DNA from: Rubrobacter sp.
GTDB taxonomy: Bacteria; Actinomycetota; Rubrobacteria; Rubrobacterales; Rubrobacteraceae
Assembly: GCA_013815575.1 (NCBI GenBank)
Contig: JACDFX010000117.1
Coordinates: 1 to 6,327, forward strand
DNA: 6,327 nt
Reading direction: 5' to 3'
Shown here: positions 1-6,251 of the stretch, piece by piece
Numbering within the stretch: the first letter of the stretch is position 1
How the letters are laid out: every line of letters starts with the position of its first letter
The notes under the pieces: model-generated
Seen by the model: only the letters and a program-made list of their open reading frames with translations
Told to the model about the DNA's origin: nothing
Database searches by the model: none
Position numbers and translations under genes: made by a program

Positions 1-31
1 GAAGCTGAAGGGGAGGTTGGAAGATGCCTGA
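1..31 (+). CDS. 3' end of an upstream gene, possibly purB (partial)
   Basis: The frame starting at base 2 is open and reads KLKGRLEDA before a TGA at 29-31, overlapping the purC start by 8 nt. Nine residues are too few to identify a family. In Bacillus-type pur operons the gene before purC is purB (adenylosuccinate lyase), and the charged tail would suit that, but this is inferred from context only. The same 8-nt start/stop overlap occurs at the GNAT/purM junction, which supports a real upstream gene ending here. The other two frames are less convincing: one has a stop at 6-8, and the other stays open deep into purC. Confidence 0.4.
   Translation, partial: KLKGRLEDA
11..16 (+). promoter_or_regulatory. 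Shine-Dalgarno site of purC
   Basis: GGGAGG ends 7 nt before the ATG at 24. It lies inside the tail of the presumed upstream gene, as expected for an internal operon gene. Confidence 0.75.
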
Positions 32-755
32 GACCCTTCTCTACGAGGGCAAGGCAAAGAGGGTCTTCGCCACGGACGACGAGACCGTCCTGCTGCACCG
101 TTACAAGGACGACGCCACGGCGTACAATGCCCAGAAGCGCGGCTCGTGGAAAGACAAGGGGAAGACCAACGCCACCATGAGCGCCGCCATGTTTACGTTT
201 CTCGAAGCCAACGGCGTCCCGAGCCACTTCCTGGAGCAGACCGACGAGACGACCATAAAGACCAAAAAGCTAGAGATGCTCCCCGTGGAGGTCGTCGTCC
301 GCAACCTCGCCGCCGGCTCCCTCTCGCGCCTGCTCGGCTTCGAGGAGGGCCGCAGGCTAAAGGCGCCAATAGTGGAGCTCTGCTACAAGAACGACGCGTT
401 GGGCGATCCGCTCCTCAACTGGCACCACTTCCGCGAGCTCGGCGTCTCGGACGAGGACCTGGAGTTCTGCGAGGAGCTCGGCTTCAAGGTCAATGGCGTT
501 CTGTCCCCCTTCTTCGACGAGAGGGGTGTGACGCTCGTGGACTTCAAGATAGAGGTCGGGCGCGACGGGGGCGGGCTCATGCTGGCCGATGAGATCTCCC
601 CGGACACCTGCCGCTTCTGGGACAAGGAGACCGGCGAGAGGCTGGACAAGGACCGCTTCCGAAGGGACCTCGGCGGGATGGAGGAGGCCTACGCGGAGAT
701 GCTGCGCCGGGTCACCACGGAGGTTTCGGGTAAAGACGAGGAGGGCGACGCTTGA
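24..755 (+). CDS. purC: Phosphoribosylaminoimidazole-succinocarboxamide (SAICAR) synthetase PurC
   Basis: PurC is the cytosolic enzyme that ligates aspartate to CAIR using ATP, giving SAICAR (step 8 of IMP synthesis). The 243-residue product matches the usual bacterial single-domain length. Family motifs appear in order: YEGKAKRVF at about 7-15 (N-terminal nucleotide-binding part), KGKTNATMS near 45-53, VVRNLAAGSLSRLLG at about 91-105, NDALGDPLLN at 123-132, LVDFKIEVG at 171-179 and LADEISPDTCRFWD at 187-200, followed by LDKDRFRRDLGG. The ATG at 24 is chosen because it has a GGGAGG Shine-Dalgarno site and places the YEGK motif at the usual distance from the N-terminus. The C-terminal tail (about 232-243) is acidic and unconserved. 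It is followed after 39 nt by purS. Confidence 0.97.
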   Translation: MPETLLYEGKAKRVFATDDETVLLHRYKDDATAYNAQKRGSWKDKGKTNATMSAAMFTFLEANGVPSHFLEQTDETTIKTKKLEMLPVEVVVRNLAAGSLSRLLGFEEGRRLKAPIVELCYKNDALGDPLLNWHHFRELGVSDEDLEFCEELGFKVNGVLSPFFDERGVTLVDFKIEVGRDGGGLMLADEISPDTCRFWDKETGERLDKDRFRRDLGGMEEAYAEMLRRVTTEVSGKDEEGDA

Positions 756-802
756 GAGCGAGGACGAGATCGCATTACCGAAAGCCCGAGCCTGATGCCT
801 GA
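752..802 (+). CDS. Possible 16-codon coupling ORF between purC and purS
   Basis: A TTG at 752-754 overlaps the purC stop (TTGA) and opens a frame that ends at TGA 800-802, 8 nt into purS. A strong Shine-Dalgarno match, GAGGAGGG at 738-745, lies 6 nt upstream of the TTG. The peptide would be basic: (M)RARTRSHYRKPEPDA. The purS ATG at 795 has no Shine-Dalgarno site, so ribosomes ending at 802 could reinitiate there. Against this, GAGGAGGG also encodes Glu-Glu-Gly in purC and purine-rich runs are common in such genomes, and 16 codons open by chance is unremarkable at high GC. A role as a coupling device rather than a functional peptide is inference. Confidence 0.25.
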   Translation: MRARTRSHYRKPEPDA

Positions 803-1031
803 AACCTTGAAGATCCGGGTCCTGGTCCGTCCTAAGGAGGGCATCCTCGACCCGCAGGGGGAGGCGGTGCGGGGGGCGCTTCCGGCCCTGGGGTTCGAGG
901 GTGTAAGGACCGTTCACATCGGGCGCTTGATCGAGATGGAGGTCGAGAGCGCGGACGAGGTGGACGCGATGTGCCGGCGCCTGCTCTCCAACCCCACTAT
1001 CGAGGAGTACGAGTGGGAGGTGGTCTCGTGA
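795..1031 (+). CDS. purS: FGAM synthase subunit PurS
   Basis: PurS is the small structural subunit that bridges PurQ and PurL in the three-part phosphoribosylformylglycinamidine synthase and helps pass ammonia between them. The 78-residue product has the expected size and the family pattern: a first beta strand (LKIRVLVRPKEG), the hallmark LDPQGEAVRGALPALGF at about 18-34, then VRTVHIGRLIEMEVES and a C-terminal strand EYEWEVV. The ATG at 795 gives an N-terminus in line with the family but has no recognisable Shine-Dalgarno sequence. In-frame near-cognate codons upstream (CTG 792, ATT 774) are less attractive. The stop overlaps the purQ GTG (GTGA). The first five residues, MPETL, are identical to those of PurC. 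Confidence 0.95.
   Translation: MPETLKIRVLVRPKEGILDPQGEAVRGALPALGFEGVRTVHIGRLIEMEVESADEVDAMCRRLLSNPTIEEYEWEVVS
1015..1020 (+). promoter_or_regulatory. Shine-Dalgarno site deciding the purQ start
   Basis: GGGAGG lies inside the last codons of purS and ends 7 nt before GTG 1028. This supports the GTG start over a longer upstream extension of the same frame. Confidence 0.7.
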
Positions 1032-1690
1032 GGATCGGAGTGACGGTCTTCCCCGGCTCGAACTGCGACAGGGACGCGCTCTACGCCATCGAGCGAATGG
1101 GAGAGGAGCCGGTCGAGCTCTGGCACGCGGAGGCGGACCTCAAGGGGGTTGACGCCGTGATCGTGCCCGGCGGGTTCTCCTACGGCGACTACCTCCGCCC
1201 CGGCGCCATCGCCCGCTTCGCGAACGTGATGGGACCGCTGGAAGATTTCGGGAGAGAGGGTGGGCCCATCCTCGGCGTCTGTAACGGCTTTCAGGTGCTC
1301 TGCGAGGCGCACCTGCTGCCCGGCGCCCTGCTCCAGAACAGGCACATGCGCTTCGTCTGCGACCGCGTGCGGGTGCGGGTGGAGACGGCGAACACGCCCT
1401 GGACCGCCGGGTTTGAAGGTGGTGAGGGGCTAACGCTGCCCGTCGCCCACAACGAGGGGAACTATTTTGCCGCCGGGGAGACGCTCGCCCGCCTGGAAGA
1501 CGAGGGGCGGGTCGTGTTTCGCTACCTCGACAACCCGAACGGGTCGGTGAACGACATCGCCGGGGTCTGCAACGAGGGGCGGAACGTCGTCGGGATCATG
1601 CCCCACCCCGAGCGCGTCTCCGACCCGGCCCTCGGCTCTGACGAGGGGTTGAAGATCCTACGCTCCGTGATGGTTGGAGCAGGGGTCTGA
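1028..1690 (+). CDS. purQ: FGAM synthase glutaminase subunit PurQ
   Basis: PurQ is the class I glutamine amidotransferase subunit that hydrolyses glutamine and supplies ammonia to PurL for FGAR to FGAM (step 4). From GTG 1028 the product is 220 residues, the normal PurQ length. The N-terminal strand and loop are [14 protein letters not shown], followed by [15 protein letters not shown] at about 46-60. The nucleophile elbow is [11 protein letters not shown] with Cys85, and the rest of the triad is His193 and Glu195 in [10 protein letters not shown]. The frame is open further upstream (to about 971), but that would lie inside purS and add residues before the first conserved strand, so GTG overlapping the purS TGA (GTGA) is preferred. 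Its own stop overlaps the proposed CTG start of purL. Confidence 0.96.
   Translation: MRIGVTVFPGSNCDRDALYAIERMGEEPVELWHAEADLKGVDAVIVPGGFSYGDYLRPGAIARFANVMGPLEDFGREGGPILGVCNGFQVLCEAHLLPGALLQNRHMRFVCDRVRVRVETANTPWTAGFEGGEGLTLPVAHNEGNYFAAGETLARLEDEGRVVFRYLDNPNGSVNDIAGVCNEGRNVVGIMPHPERVSDPALGSDEGLKILRSVMVGAGV
1676..1679 (+). promoter_or_regulatory. Shine-Dalgarno candidate for a CTG start of purL
   Basis: GGAG ends 7 nt before CTG 1687. No comparable site sits close to the ATG at 1756: the GGAGG at 1725-1729 is 26 nt away, too far for use. This supports initiation at or near 1687. Confidence 0.5.
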
Positions 1691-3930
1691 CCACCCGGGA
1701 GACATACAGCGCTCTGGGCCTCTCGGAGGCCGAGTACGGGCGCATCCTGGAACTTATGGGCCGGGAGCCGAATTACCTGGAGCTCTCGCTATTCTCCGTG
1801 ATGTGGAGCGAGCACTGCGGCTACAAGAACTCGCGCCCCCTGCTGCGTCGCTTCCCGAACGAGGGGTCGCGGGTTCTGCAGGGGCCGGGGGAGAACGCCG
1901 GCGTCGTTGAGGTTGGGGATGGTTGGGCGCTCGCGTTCAAGATGGAGAGCCACAATCATCCCTCGGCCGTCGAGCCCTACGAGGGGGCGGCGACGGGGGT
2001 TGGTGGAATCATCCGCGACATCCTCGCCATGGGCGCCCGTCCCGTGGCGCTTCTCGACTCCTTGCGCTTCGGGCCGCTGGACGAGGAGCGCAACCGCTAC
2101 CTGTTCCGCGAGGTCGTGCGCGGCATCGGAGGCTACGGCAACGCCGTCGGCGTGCCGACCGTAGGCGGCGAGGTCGAGTTCTCTGCCGCCTATTCTGGGA
2201 ACCCGCTAGTGAACGCGATGTGCGTCGGGCTCATACGGGTGGAGGACCTGATGCGTTCCCGCGCCACGGGCGAGGGGAACGCCGTGGTCCTGCTCGGCTC
2301 CAAGACCGGCCGTGACGGCATCCACGGGGCGACCTTCGCCTCCGACGAGCTGACGGAGGAGTCCGAGTCAAAGAGGTCCAACGTGCAGGTCGGGGACCCG
2401 TTCGCGGAGAAGATGCTAATAGAGTGCTGTCTCGAACTGCTGAAAAGGGACCTGCTCGTCTCCCTGCAGGACCTCGGGGCCGCGGGCATAACCTCATCGG
2501 CCTCGGAGATGGCCGCGAGCGGGGGCGTCGGCATCGACATAGAGGTCGAAAAGGTGCCCAGGCGGGAGACGGGGATGGAGCCCTGGGAGGTCATGATCTC
2601 CGAGTCCCAGGAACGCATGCTCGCCGTTGTCGAGCCGGAGAAAGTCGACGAGGCGCTGGCCGTCGCCGAACGCTACGGCATAGGCGGCACGGTCGTCGGG
2701 CGCGTCGCGGGCCACGGTGACCTGCGCGTAATCGAGAACAGTGAAGTGGTCGGCACCGTCTCAGCCGATCACCTCGCCGACGCCCCCATCTACGAGCGAG
2801 AGGTCGTCCGCCCGGCGTACCTGGACGAGGTCCAGAACTTCGACCCGGAAGAGATCCCGCAGCCCGAGGACTACAACGAGGTCTTGCTCGAAATGCTCTC
2901 CCACCCGAACCTCCGTTCACGCCGGTCCATCTACAACCAGTACGACCACCAGGTCGGAACCGATACGGTCGTCCTGCCGGGCGCCGACGCGGCCGTCATG
3001 CGGATAAAGGGTACGAAGCGCGGCTTCGCCGTGACAACCGACGGCCGAGGCCGGCACTGTTTCCTCGACCCGCGGGGTGGGGGGGCTGCGACCGTGGCCG
3101 AGGCTTACCGGAACCTCTCTTGCGTCGGGGCTGAGCCGGTGGCCGTCACCGACTGCCTCAACTTCGGCAGCCCCGAGAAGCCGGACGGCTACTACCAATT
3201 GGCGGAGTGCATCGAGGGGATGTCCGAGGCGTGCGAGGCGTTCGGGACGCCGGTGGTGAGCGGCAACGTCAGCCTCTTCAACGAGACGGATCGGGGTCCG
3301 ATCTACCCGACCCCGACGGTTGGGATGGTCGGTGTCTTCGAGGACGTGGGCCGTCACGCGACCCCGGGGTTCAAGCGGGAGGGGGATATGGTCGTCGCGA
3401 TAGGAGCGGGGACACCGGTCTCGCTCGCCGGATCGGAGTACCTGGAGATAATTCACGGACGGGTGTTGGGCAGACCGCCAGGGCCCTACCTTGACGCTGA
3501 GAGAGAAACCTCCGATCTGGTGTGCAGGCTGATCCGGGACGGGATCGTGGATACCGCCCACGACATCTCCGGTGGCGGTGAGGTCGTTGCCGTGGCGGAA
3601 ATGGCGCTGGCCGGTGGCCTCGGCATGGAGTACGTGGAAGGAGGGTTCGGGCGTAAAGTCGCCGGACAGGGCGCAGGTAGGGCGGACGTTGCCCTGTTCG
3701 GTGAAGAACCCGGTGCGTTTCTCGTAACGGTTCCTTGGGAGCGATGGGCCGGGCTACAAGACGCGCTGGGAGGGAGCGTTGGATACGACCAGATCGGAAC
3801 GGTCGGTGGAGACTCGGTGAAGATACCGGGCTACATCGACGTAACCCTGTCCGAGCTGCGAGAAGCCTACGAGCAGGACCTCTTCGGCATACCCGGTGAG
3901 GTGGTCGGCGGATCCGAGGCGGTCGGATGA
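1687..3930 (+). CDS. purL: FGAM synthase large subunit PurL, probable CTG start
   Basis: PurL (small, PurS/PurQ-dependent type) uses ATP and ammonia from PurQ to turn FGAR into FGAM. From CTG 1687 it is 747 residues, close to the usual size for this type; from the first in-frame ATG (1756) it is 724. With the longer form, the helix [20 protein letters not shown] leads into [20 protein letters not shown] (about 32-51). The conserved [11 protein letters not shown] and [12 protein letters not shown] run from about 88 to 111. Further motifs are [84 protein letters not shown] and [18 protein letters not shown]. These give the duplicated AIRS-type fold of the family. No standard start codon exists in frame between the TGA at 1639-1641 and ATG 1756. 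The stop overlaps the cupin start (ATGA). Confidence 0.93.
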   Translation: MTTRETYSALGLSEAEYGRILELMGREPNYLELSLFSVMWSEHCGYKNSRPLLRRFPNEGSRVLQGPGENAGVVEVGDGWALAFKMESHNHPSAVEPYEGAATGVGGIIRDILAMGARPVALLDSLRFGPLDEERNRYLFREVVRGIGGYGNAVGVPTVGGEVEFSAAYSGNPLVNAMCVGLIRVEDLMRSRATGEGNAVVLLGSKTGRDGIHGATFASDELTEESESKRSNVQVGDPFAEKMLIECCLELLKRDLLVSLQDLGAAGITSSASEMAASGGVGIDIEVEKVPRRETGMEPWEVMISESQERMLAVVEPEKVDEALAVAERYGIGGTVVGRVAGHGDLRVIENSEVVGTVSADHLADAPIYEREVVRPAYLDEVQNFDPEEIPQPEDYNEVLLEMLSHPNLRSRRSIYNQYDHQVGTDTVVLPGADAAVMRIKGTKRGFAVTTDGRGRHCFLDPRGGGAATVAEAYRNLSCVGAEPVAVTDCLNFGSPEKPDGYYQLAECIEGMSEACEAFGTPVVSGNVSLFNETDRGPIYPTPTVGMVGVFEDVGRHATPGFKREGDMVVAIGAGTPVSLAGSEYLEIIHGRVLGRPPGPYLDAERETSDLVCRLIRDGIVDTAHDISGGGEVVAVAEMALAGGLGMEYVEGGFGRKVAGQGAGRADVALFGEEPGAFLVTVPWERWAGLQDALGGSVGYDQIGTVGGDSVKIPGYIDVTLSELREAYEQDLFGIPGEVVGGSEAVG

Positions 3931-4292
3931 GTCGGGATAAGGTAAACCTTGCGCAGAAGCTCTCGCTCTTCGGCGAGCAGTGGAGCCCGAAGATCGTTGG
4001 CGAGCTGAACGGCCAGCACGTGAGGCTGGTGAAACTCTTCGGCGAGTTCGTCTGGCACCACCACGACGATGAGGACGAATTGTTTCTCGTCGTGAAGGGC
4101 AGGTTCCGGATGGAGTATCGGGACGGAGAGGAGTGGATCGAGGAGGGCGAGTTCGTCGTTGTGCCTCGCGGTGTAGAACACAGGCCCGTCGCGGAGGAAG
4201 AGGCACACGTCATGCTCTTCGAGCCGGCTTCGACGTTGAACACGGGCAACGTTAGGGACGGGCTGACGCAAGAAGTGTTGGACAGGATCTAG
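3927..4292 (+). CDS. Small single-domain cupin protein
   Basis: This is a 121-residue soluble protein made of one conserved beta-barrel cupin domain. Motif 1 is visible at 39-58: Gly39, then WHHHDDEDE, giving metal-ligand candidates His44, His46 and Glu51, with Gly58 six residues after the Glu. Motif 2 is [14 protein letters not shown] at 74-87, with Pro80, Gly82 and the fourth ligand His85. The C-terminal [11 protein letters not shown] is typical of a widespread uncharacterised cupin family often labelled mannose-6-phosphate isomerase-like; I know of no established reaction. The start ATG overlaps the purL stop (ATGA) and a GAGG at 3916-3919 lies 7 nt upstream, so it is co-translated with purL. 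Only 1 nt separates it from purF. A role in sugar-phosphate or nucleotide chemistry is guesswork. Confidence 0.9.
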   Translation: MSRDKVNLAQKLSLFGEQWSPKIVGELNGQHVRLVKLFGEFVWHHHDDEDELFLVVKGRFRMEYRDGEEWIEEGEFVVVPRGVEHRPVAEEEAHVMLFEPASTLNTGNVRDGLTQEVLDRI

Positions 4293-4293
4293 G

Positions 4294-5763
4294 GTGCGAG
4301 AGGTGGACGTTTTGCAGGAGGACTACCGCGACACGGACGGCAAGCCGAAGGAGGCGTGCGGGGTCTTTGGGATGTACTCCCGCGAGCTGGCCGGCGAGCT
4401 GTCCCAGCGCACGTACTTCGGCCTCTACGCGCTCCAGCACCGGGGCCAGGAGTCGGCGGGAATCGCGATCTCCGACGGCGAACGCACGACCGCCTTCCGG
4501 GACATGGGCCTCGTCTCCCAGGTCTTCGACGGCCCGCGCCTCGCCGCCCTGGAATCGGGCCACATCGCCCTCGGCCACGTCCGCTACTCGACGACGGGCT
4601 CCGCCTCCTGGGAGAACGCCCAGCCCGAGTTCGTGGGCCGCGGCGAGGTGAACGTCGCGGTTGCGCACAACGGCAATCTGGTGAACGCCGAATCCCTGCG
4701 GGAGGAGCTGGCCGGAGAGGGCTTCCGCTTCAACTCCACCTCAGATACGACGTACATCGCCGCCGCCGCGGTGCGGGAGCTCGAACGCGGTCGCTCGGTC
4801 GGGGAGGCGGTGCGGGAGGCGATGCACCGGCTCGAAGGCGCGTACTCGGTCGCCATGATCTTCCGGGACAAGCTCGTCGCCTTCCGCGACCCCTACGGCT
4901 TCCGTCCCCTCGCCATAGGCCAGGTAGATGGCGGCTACGCGGTCTCAAGCGAGACCTGCGGCCTGGACATCATCGGCGCCAAATACCTGCGCGACGTGGA
5001 GCCCGGCGAGGTGGTAGTCATGGACGATGACGGGTTGACCAGCTACCGCTCCGAAAGCCCGCGCCGGGCTTTATGCGTCTTCGAGTACGTGTACTTCGCC
5101 CGCCCGGACTCCCGCTTCGACGGCCGCGAGGTCGCCGGCAGCCGCCACCGGATGGGCGAGTTTCTGGCGGATGAGGCCCCGGTAGAGGCAGACGTCGTCA
5201 TCCCGGTGCCTGACTCGGGGATGATGGCCGCGGTCGGGTACTCGCAGCGCAGCGGCATCCCGTACGCGGAGGGCCTCATAAAGAACCGCTACGTCGGAAG
5301 GACGTTTATCCAGCCGTCGGACGGGATGCGCCAGCTGGGCATCAGGCTCAAGCTGAACCCGCTTCCGAGCGTGATCGAGGGCAGGAGGATCGTCGTGGTC
5401 GACGACTCCATCGTGCGCGGCAACACGAGCCGCAAGCTCGTCGAGCTGCTCTTCGAGGCCGGGGCCACGGAGGTCCACTTCCGGGTCTCTTCGCCTCCCA
5501 TCACGGGGCCGTGCTACTACGGCATAGACATGGACAGCCCCGACCAGCTCGTCGGCGCGAACTACACGGTAGAGGAGATACGGGGCCAGATCGGGGCCAC
5601 GACCCTCGCCTACCTCTCCACCGACGCGATGGTCGCCGCCACCGAACAGCCCAAGGACCGCCTCTGCCGCGCCTGCTTTGACGGCGAGTACCCGACGGCC
5701 GGCACCTCGGAGAAGTTCGCCCTCGAAAACCGGACCCACCACGCGGCCGTCAAGAGCCGGTGA
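4294..5763 (+). CDS. purF: Amidophosphoribosyltransferase PurF (4Fe-4S type)
   Basis: PurF makes 5-phosphoribosylamine from PRPP and glutamine, the committed and feedback-inhibited first step. From GTG 4294 it is 489 residues. The Ntn-type glutaminase begins at Cys22 (EACGVFGMY), so residues 1-21 would be a propeptide removed to expose the catalytic Cys. Motifs: LQHRGQESAGIA at 47-58, GHVRYSTTG at 94-102, AHNGNLVN at 124-131, and SSETCGLD, corresponding to S218 to D225. The phosphoribosyltransferase part has PVPDSGMMAA at 304-313, NRYVGRTFIQPS at 331-342 and the PRPP loop VVVDDSIVRGNTS at 367-379. Cys261, Cys407, Cys458 and Cys461 match the four 4Fe-4S ligands of Bacillus subtilis PurF. TTG 4312, with GAGAGG at 4298-4303 eight nt upstream, is a serious alternative start leaving a 15-residue propeptide. 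Confidence 0.97.
   Translation: MREVDVLQEDYRDTDGKPKEACGVFGMYSRELAGELSQRTYFGLYALQHRGQESAGIAISDGERTTAFRDMGLVSQVFDGPRLAALESGHIALGHVRYSTTGSASWENAQPEFVGRGEVNVAVAHNGNLVNAESLREELAGEGFRFNSTSDTTYIAAAAVRELERGRSVGEAVREAMHRLEGAYSVAMIFRDKLVAFRDPYGFRPLAIGQVDGGYAVSSETCGLDIIGAKYLRDVEPGEVVVMDDDGLTSYRSESPRRALCVFEYVYFARPDSRFDGREVAGSRHRMGEFLADEAPVEADVVIPVPDSGMMAAVGYSQRSGIPYAEGLIKNRYVGRTFIQPSDGMRQLGIRLKLNPLPSVIEGRRIVVVDDSIVRGNTSRKLVELLFEAGATEVHFRVSSPPITGPCYYGIDMDSPDQLVGANYTVEEIRGQIGATTLAYLSTDAMVAATEQPKDRLCRACFDGEYPTAGTSEKFALENRTHHAAVKSR
4298..4303 (+). promoter_or_regulatory. Shine-Dalgarno candidate for an alternative TTG start of purF
   Basis: GAGAGG lies 8 nt before the in-frame TTG at 4312. The GTG at 4294 has only a weak AGGA (4284-4287) ahead of it but sits 1 nt after the cupin stop. 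The choice between the two starts changes only the propeptide (21 versus 15 residues before the catalytic Cys). Confidence 0.4.
5054..5072 (+). other. Perfect 8-bp hairpin inside purF
   Basis: AAAGCCCG (5054-5061) and CGGGCTTT (5065-5072) are perfect inverted repeats around a 3-nt loop CGC. The RNA stem has an A-rich left arm and ends in UUU followed by A, a terminator-like shape without a real U tract. It lies within codons just before the first Fe-S cysteine (Cys261). It may only reflect Ser-Pro-Arg-Arg-Ala-Leu coding. Confidence 0.35.
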
Positions 5764-6251
5764 CGCCCACGCAAGCCCAAACTCCGGCTAGCGTCATCCG
5801 CCGCTACGAGCCAGGCGACCGCGAGGCCGTGTGGAACCTGCACAACGACGCCCTGCACGAAGTCGGGGCCCACCTCGGGAGTGGGGACTGGTACGACGAC
5901 CTGCGCTCCATAGAGTCCGTCTACCTGGAGGACGAGGGCGAGTTCCTGGTCGGAGTACAGGAAGGCCACATCGTCGCGATGGGGGCGCTGCGGAGAACCG
6001 CCGGGGAGCGGGCCGCGATCACACGCATGAGGGTCGCCCCCGGGCTTCAGGGCCGCGGCATCGGCCAGACACTCCTCGACGCCCTGCACCGCCGCGCCGC
6101 CGAGCTCGGTTACGCGACGCTCCACCTGGACACGACCGTCCACCAGACGGCAGCCCGGCGCCTCTACGAAAAGAACGGCTACCGCGAGGTCGGACGGGGT
6201 CCCATCGGCCCCTTCGATTGTGTCTACTACGAGGGGCATCCCGGTGCCTGA
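5760..6251 (+). CDS. GNAT-family N-acetyltransferase
   Basis: This is a 163-residue protein with one GNAT domain, expected to transfer an acetyl group from acetyl-CoA to an amine; the substrate cannot be told from sequence. The N-terminal strand is SVIRRYEPGDREAVWNLHN at about 11-29. A short beta hairpin EFLVGVQEGHIVAMGALRR precedes motif A, ITRMRVAPGLQGRGIGQTLL, where Gln97-Gly98-Arg99-Gly100-Ile101-Gly102 forms the acetyl-CoA pyrophosphate loop. Motif B is ATLHLDTTVHQTAARRLYEKNGYREVG, with the conserved Tyr136. The GTG start overlaps the purF stop (GTGA) and has no clear Shine-Dalgarno site, so coupling to purF is likely. The 3' end overlaps purM by 8 nt. It is not a known purine enzyme; the operon position suggests shared expression, not function. 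Confidence 0.9.
   Translation: MTPTQAQTPASVIRRYEPGDREAVWNLHNDALHEVGAHLGSGDWYDDLRSIESVYLEDEGEFLVGVQEGHIVAMGALRRTAGERAAITRMRVAPGLQGRGIGQTLLDALHRRAAELGYATLHLDTTVHQTAARRLYEKNGYREVGRGPIGPFDCVYYEGHPGA
6231..6236 (+). promoter_or_regulatory. Shine-Dalgarno site of purM
   Basis: GAGGGG ends 7 nt before GTG 6244 and lies within the GNAT gene. It supports the GTG as the purM start. Confidence 0.6.

Noticed and set aside
756..794. Search of the purC-purS gap for a promoter, riboswitch or terminator
   Set aside because: At 39 nt it is too short for a riboswitch, and no -35/-10 pair or stem with a U tract is visible.
971..1027. N-terminal extension of purQ upstream of GTG 1028
   Set aside because: It lies entirely within purS, adds residues ahead of the first amidotransferase strand, and the GTG has its own Shine-Dalgarno site.
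2917..3561. Minus-strand ORF of 214 codons opposite purL
   Set aside because: It is a shadow of the purL frame, with no motif or plausible start context.
3371..4249. Minus-strand ORF of 292 codons opposite purL/cupin
   Set aside because: It is antisense to two well-supported genes, its translation is low-complexity and rich in Arg, Pro and Ser, and no family motif is visible. Long shadow frames are expected in GC-rich coding DNA.
4356..5030. Plus-strand frame of 224 codons inside purF
   Set aside because: It is an alternative frame of purF, dominated by Arg, Gly and Pro as expected from GC-rich codons read out of frame.
778..5061. The 11-mer CCGAAAGCCCG at both 778-788 and 5051-5061
   Set aside because: A few repeated 11-mers are expected by chance in a window of this size and base composition, and the two contexts are unrelated.
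5071..5742. Minus-strand ORF of 223 codons opposite purF
   Set aside because: It mirrors codon periodicity of purF, has no recognisable domain, and no promoter-like context was seen.
5610..6239. Minus-strand ORF of 209 codons opposite purF/GNAT
   Set aside because: It covers parts of two overlapping + strand genes with clear motifs; its own protein shows no known pattern.
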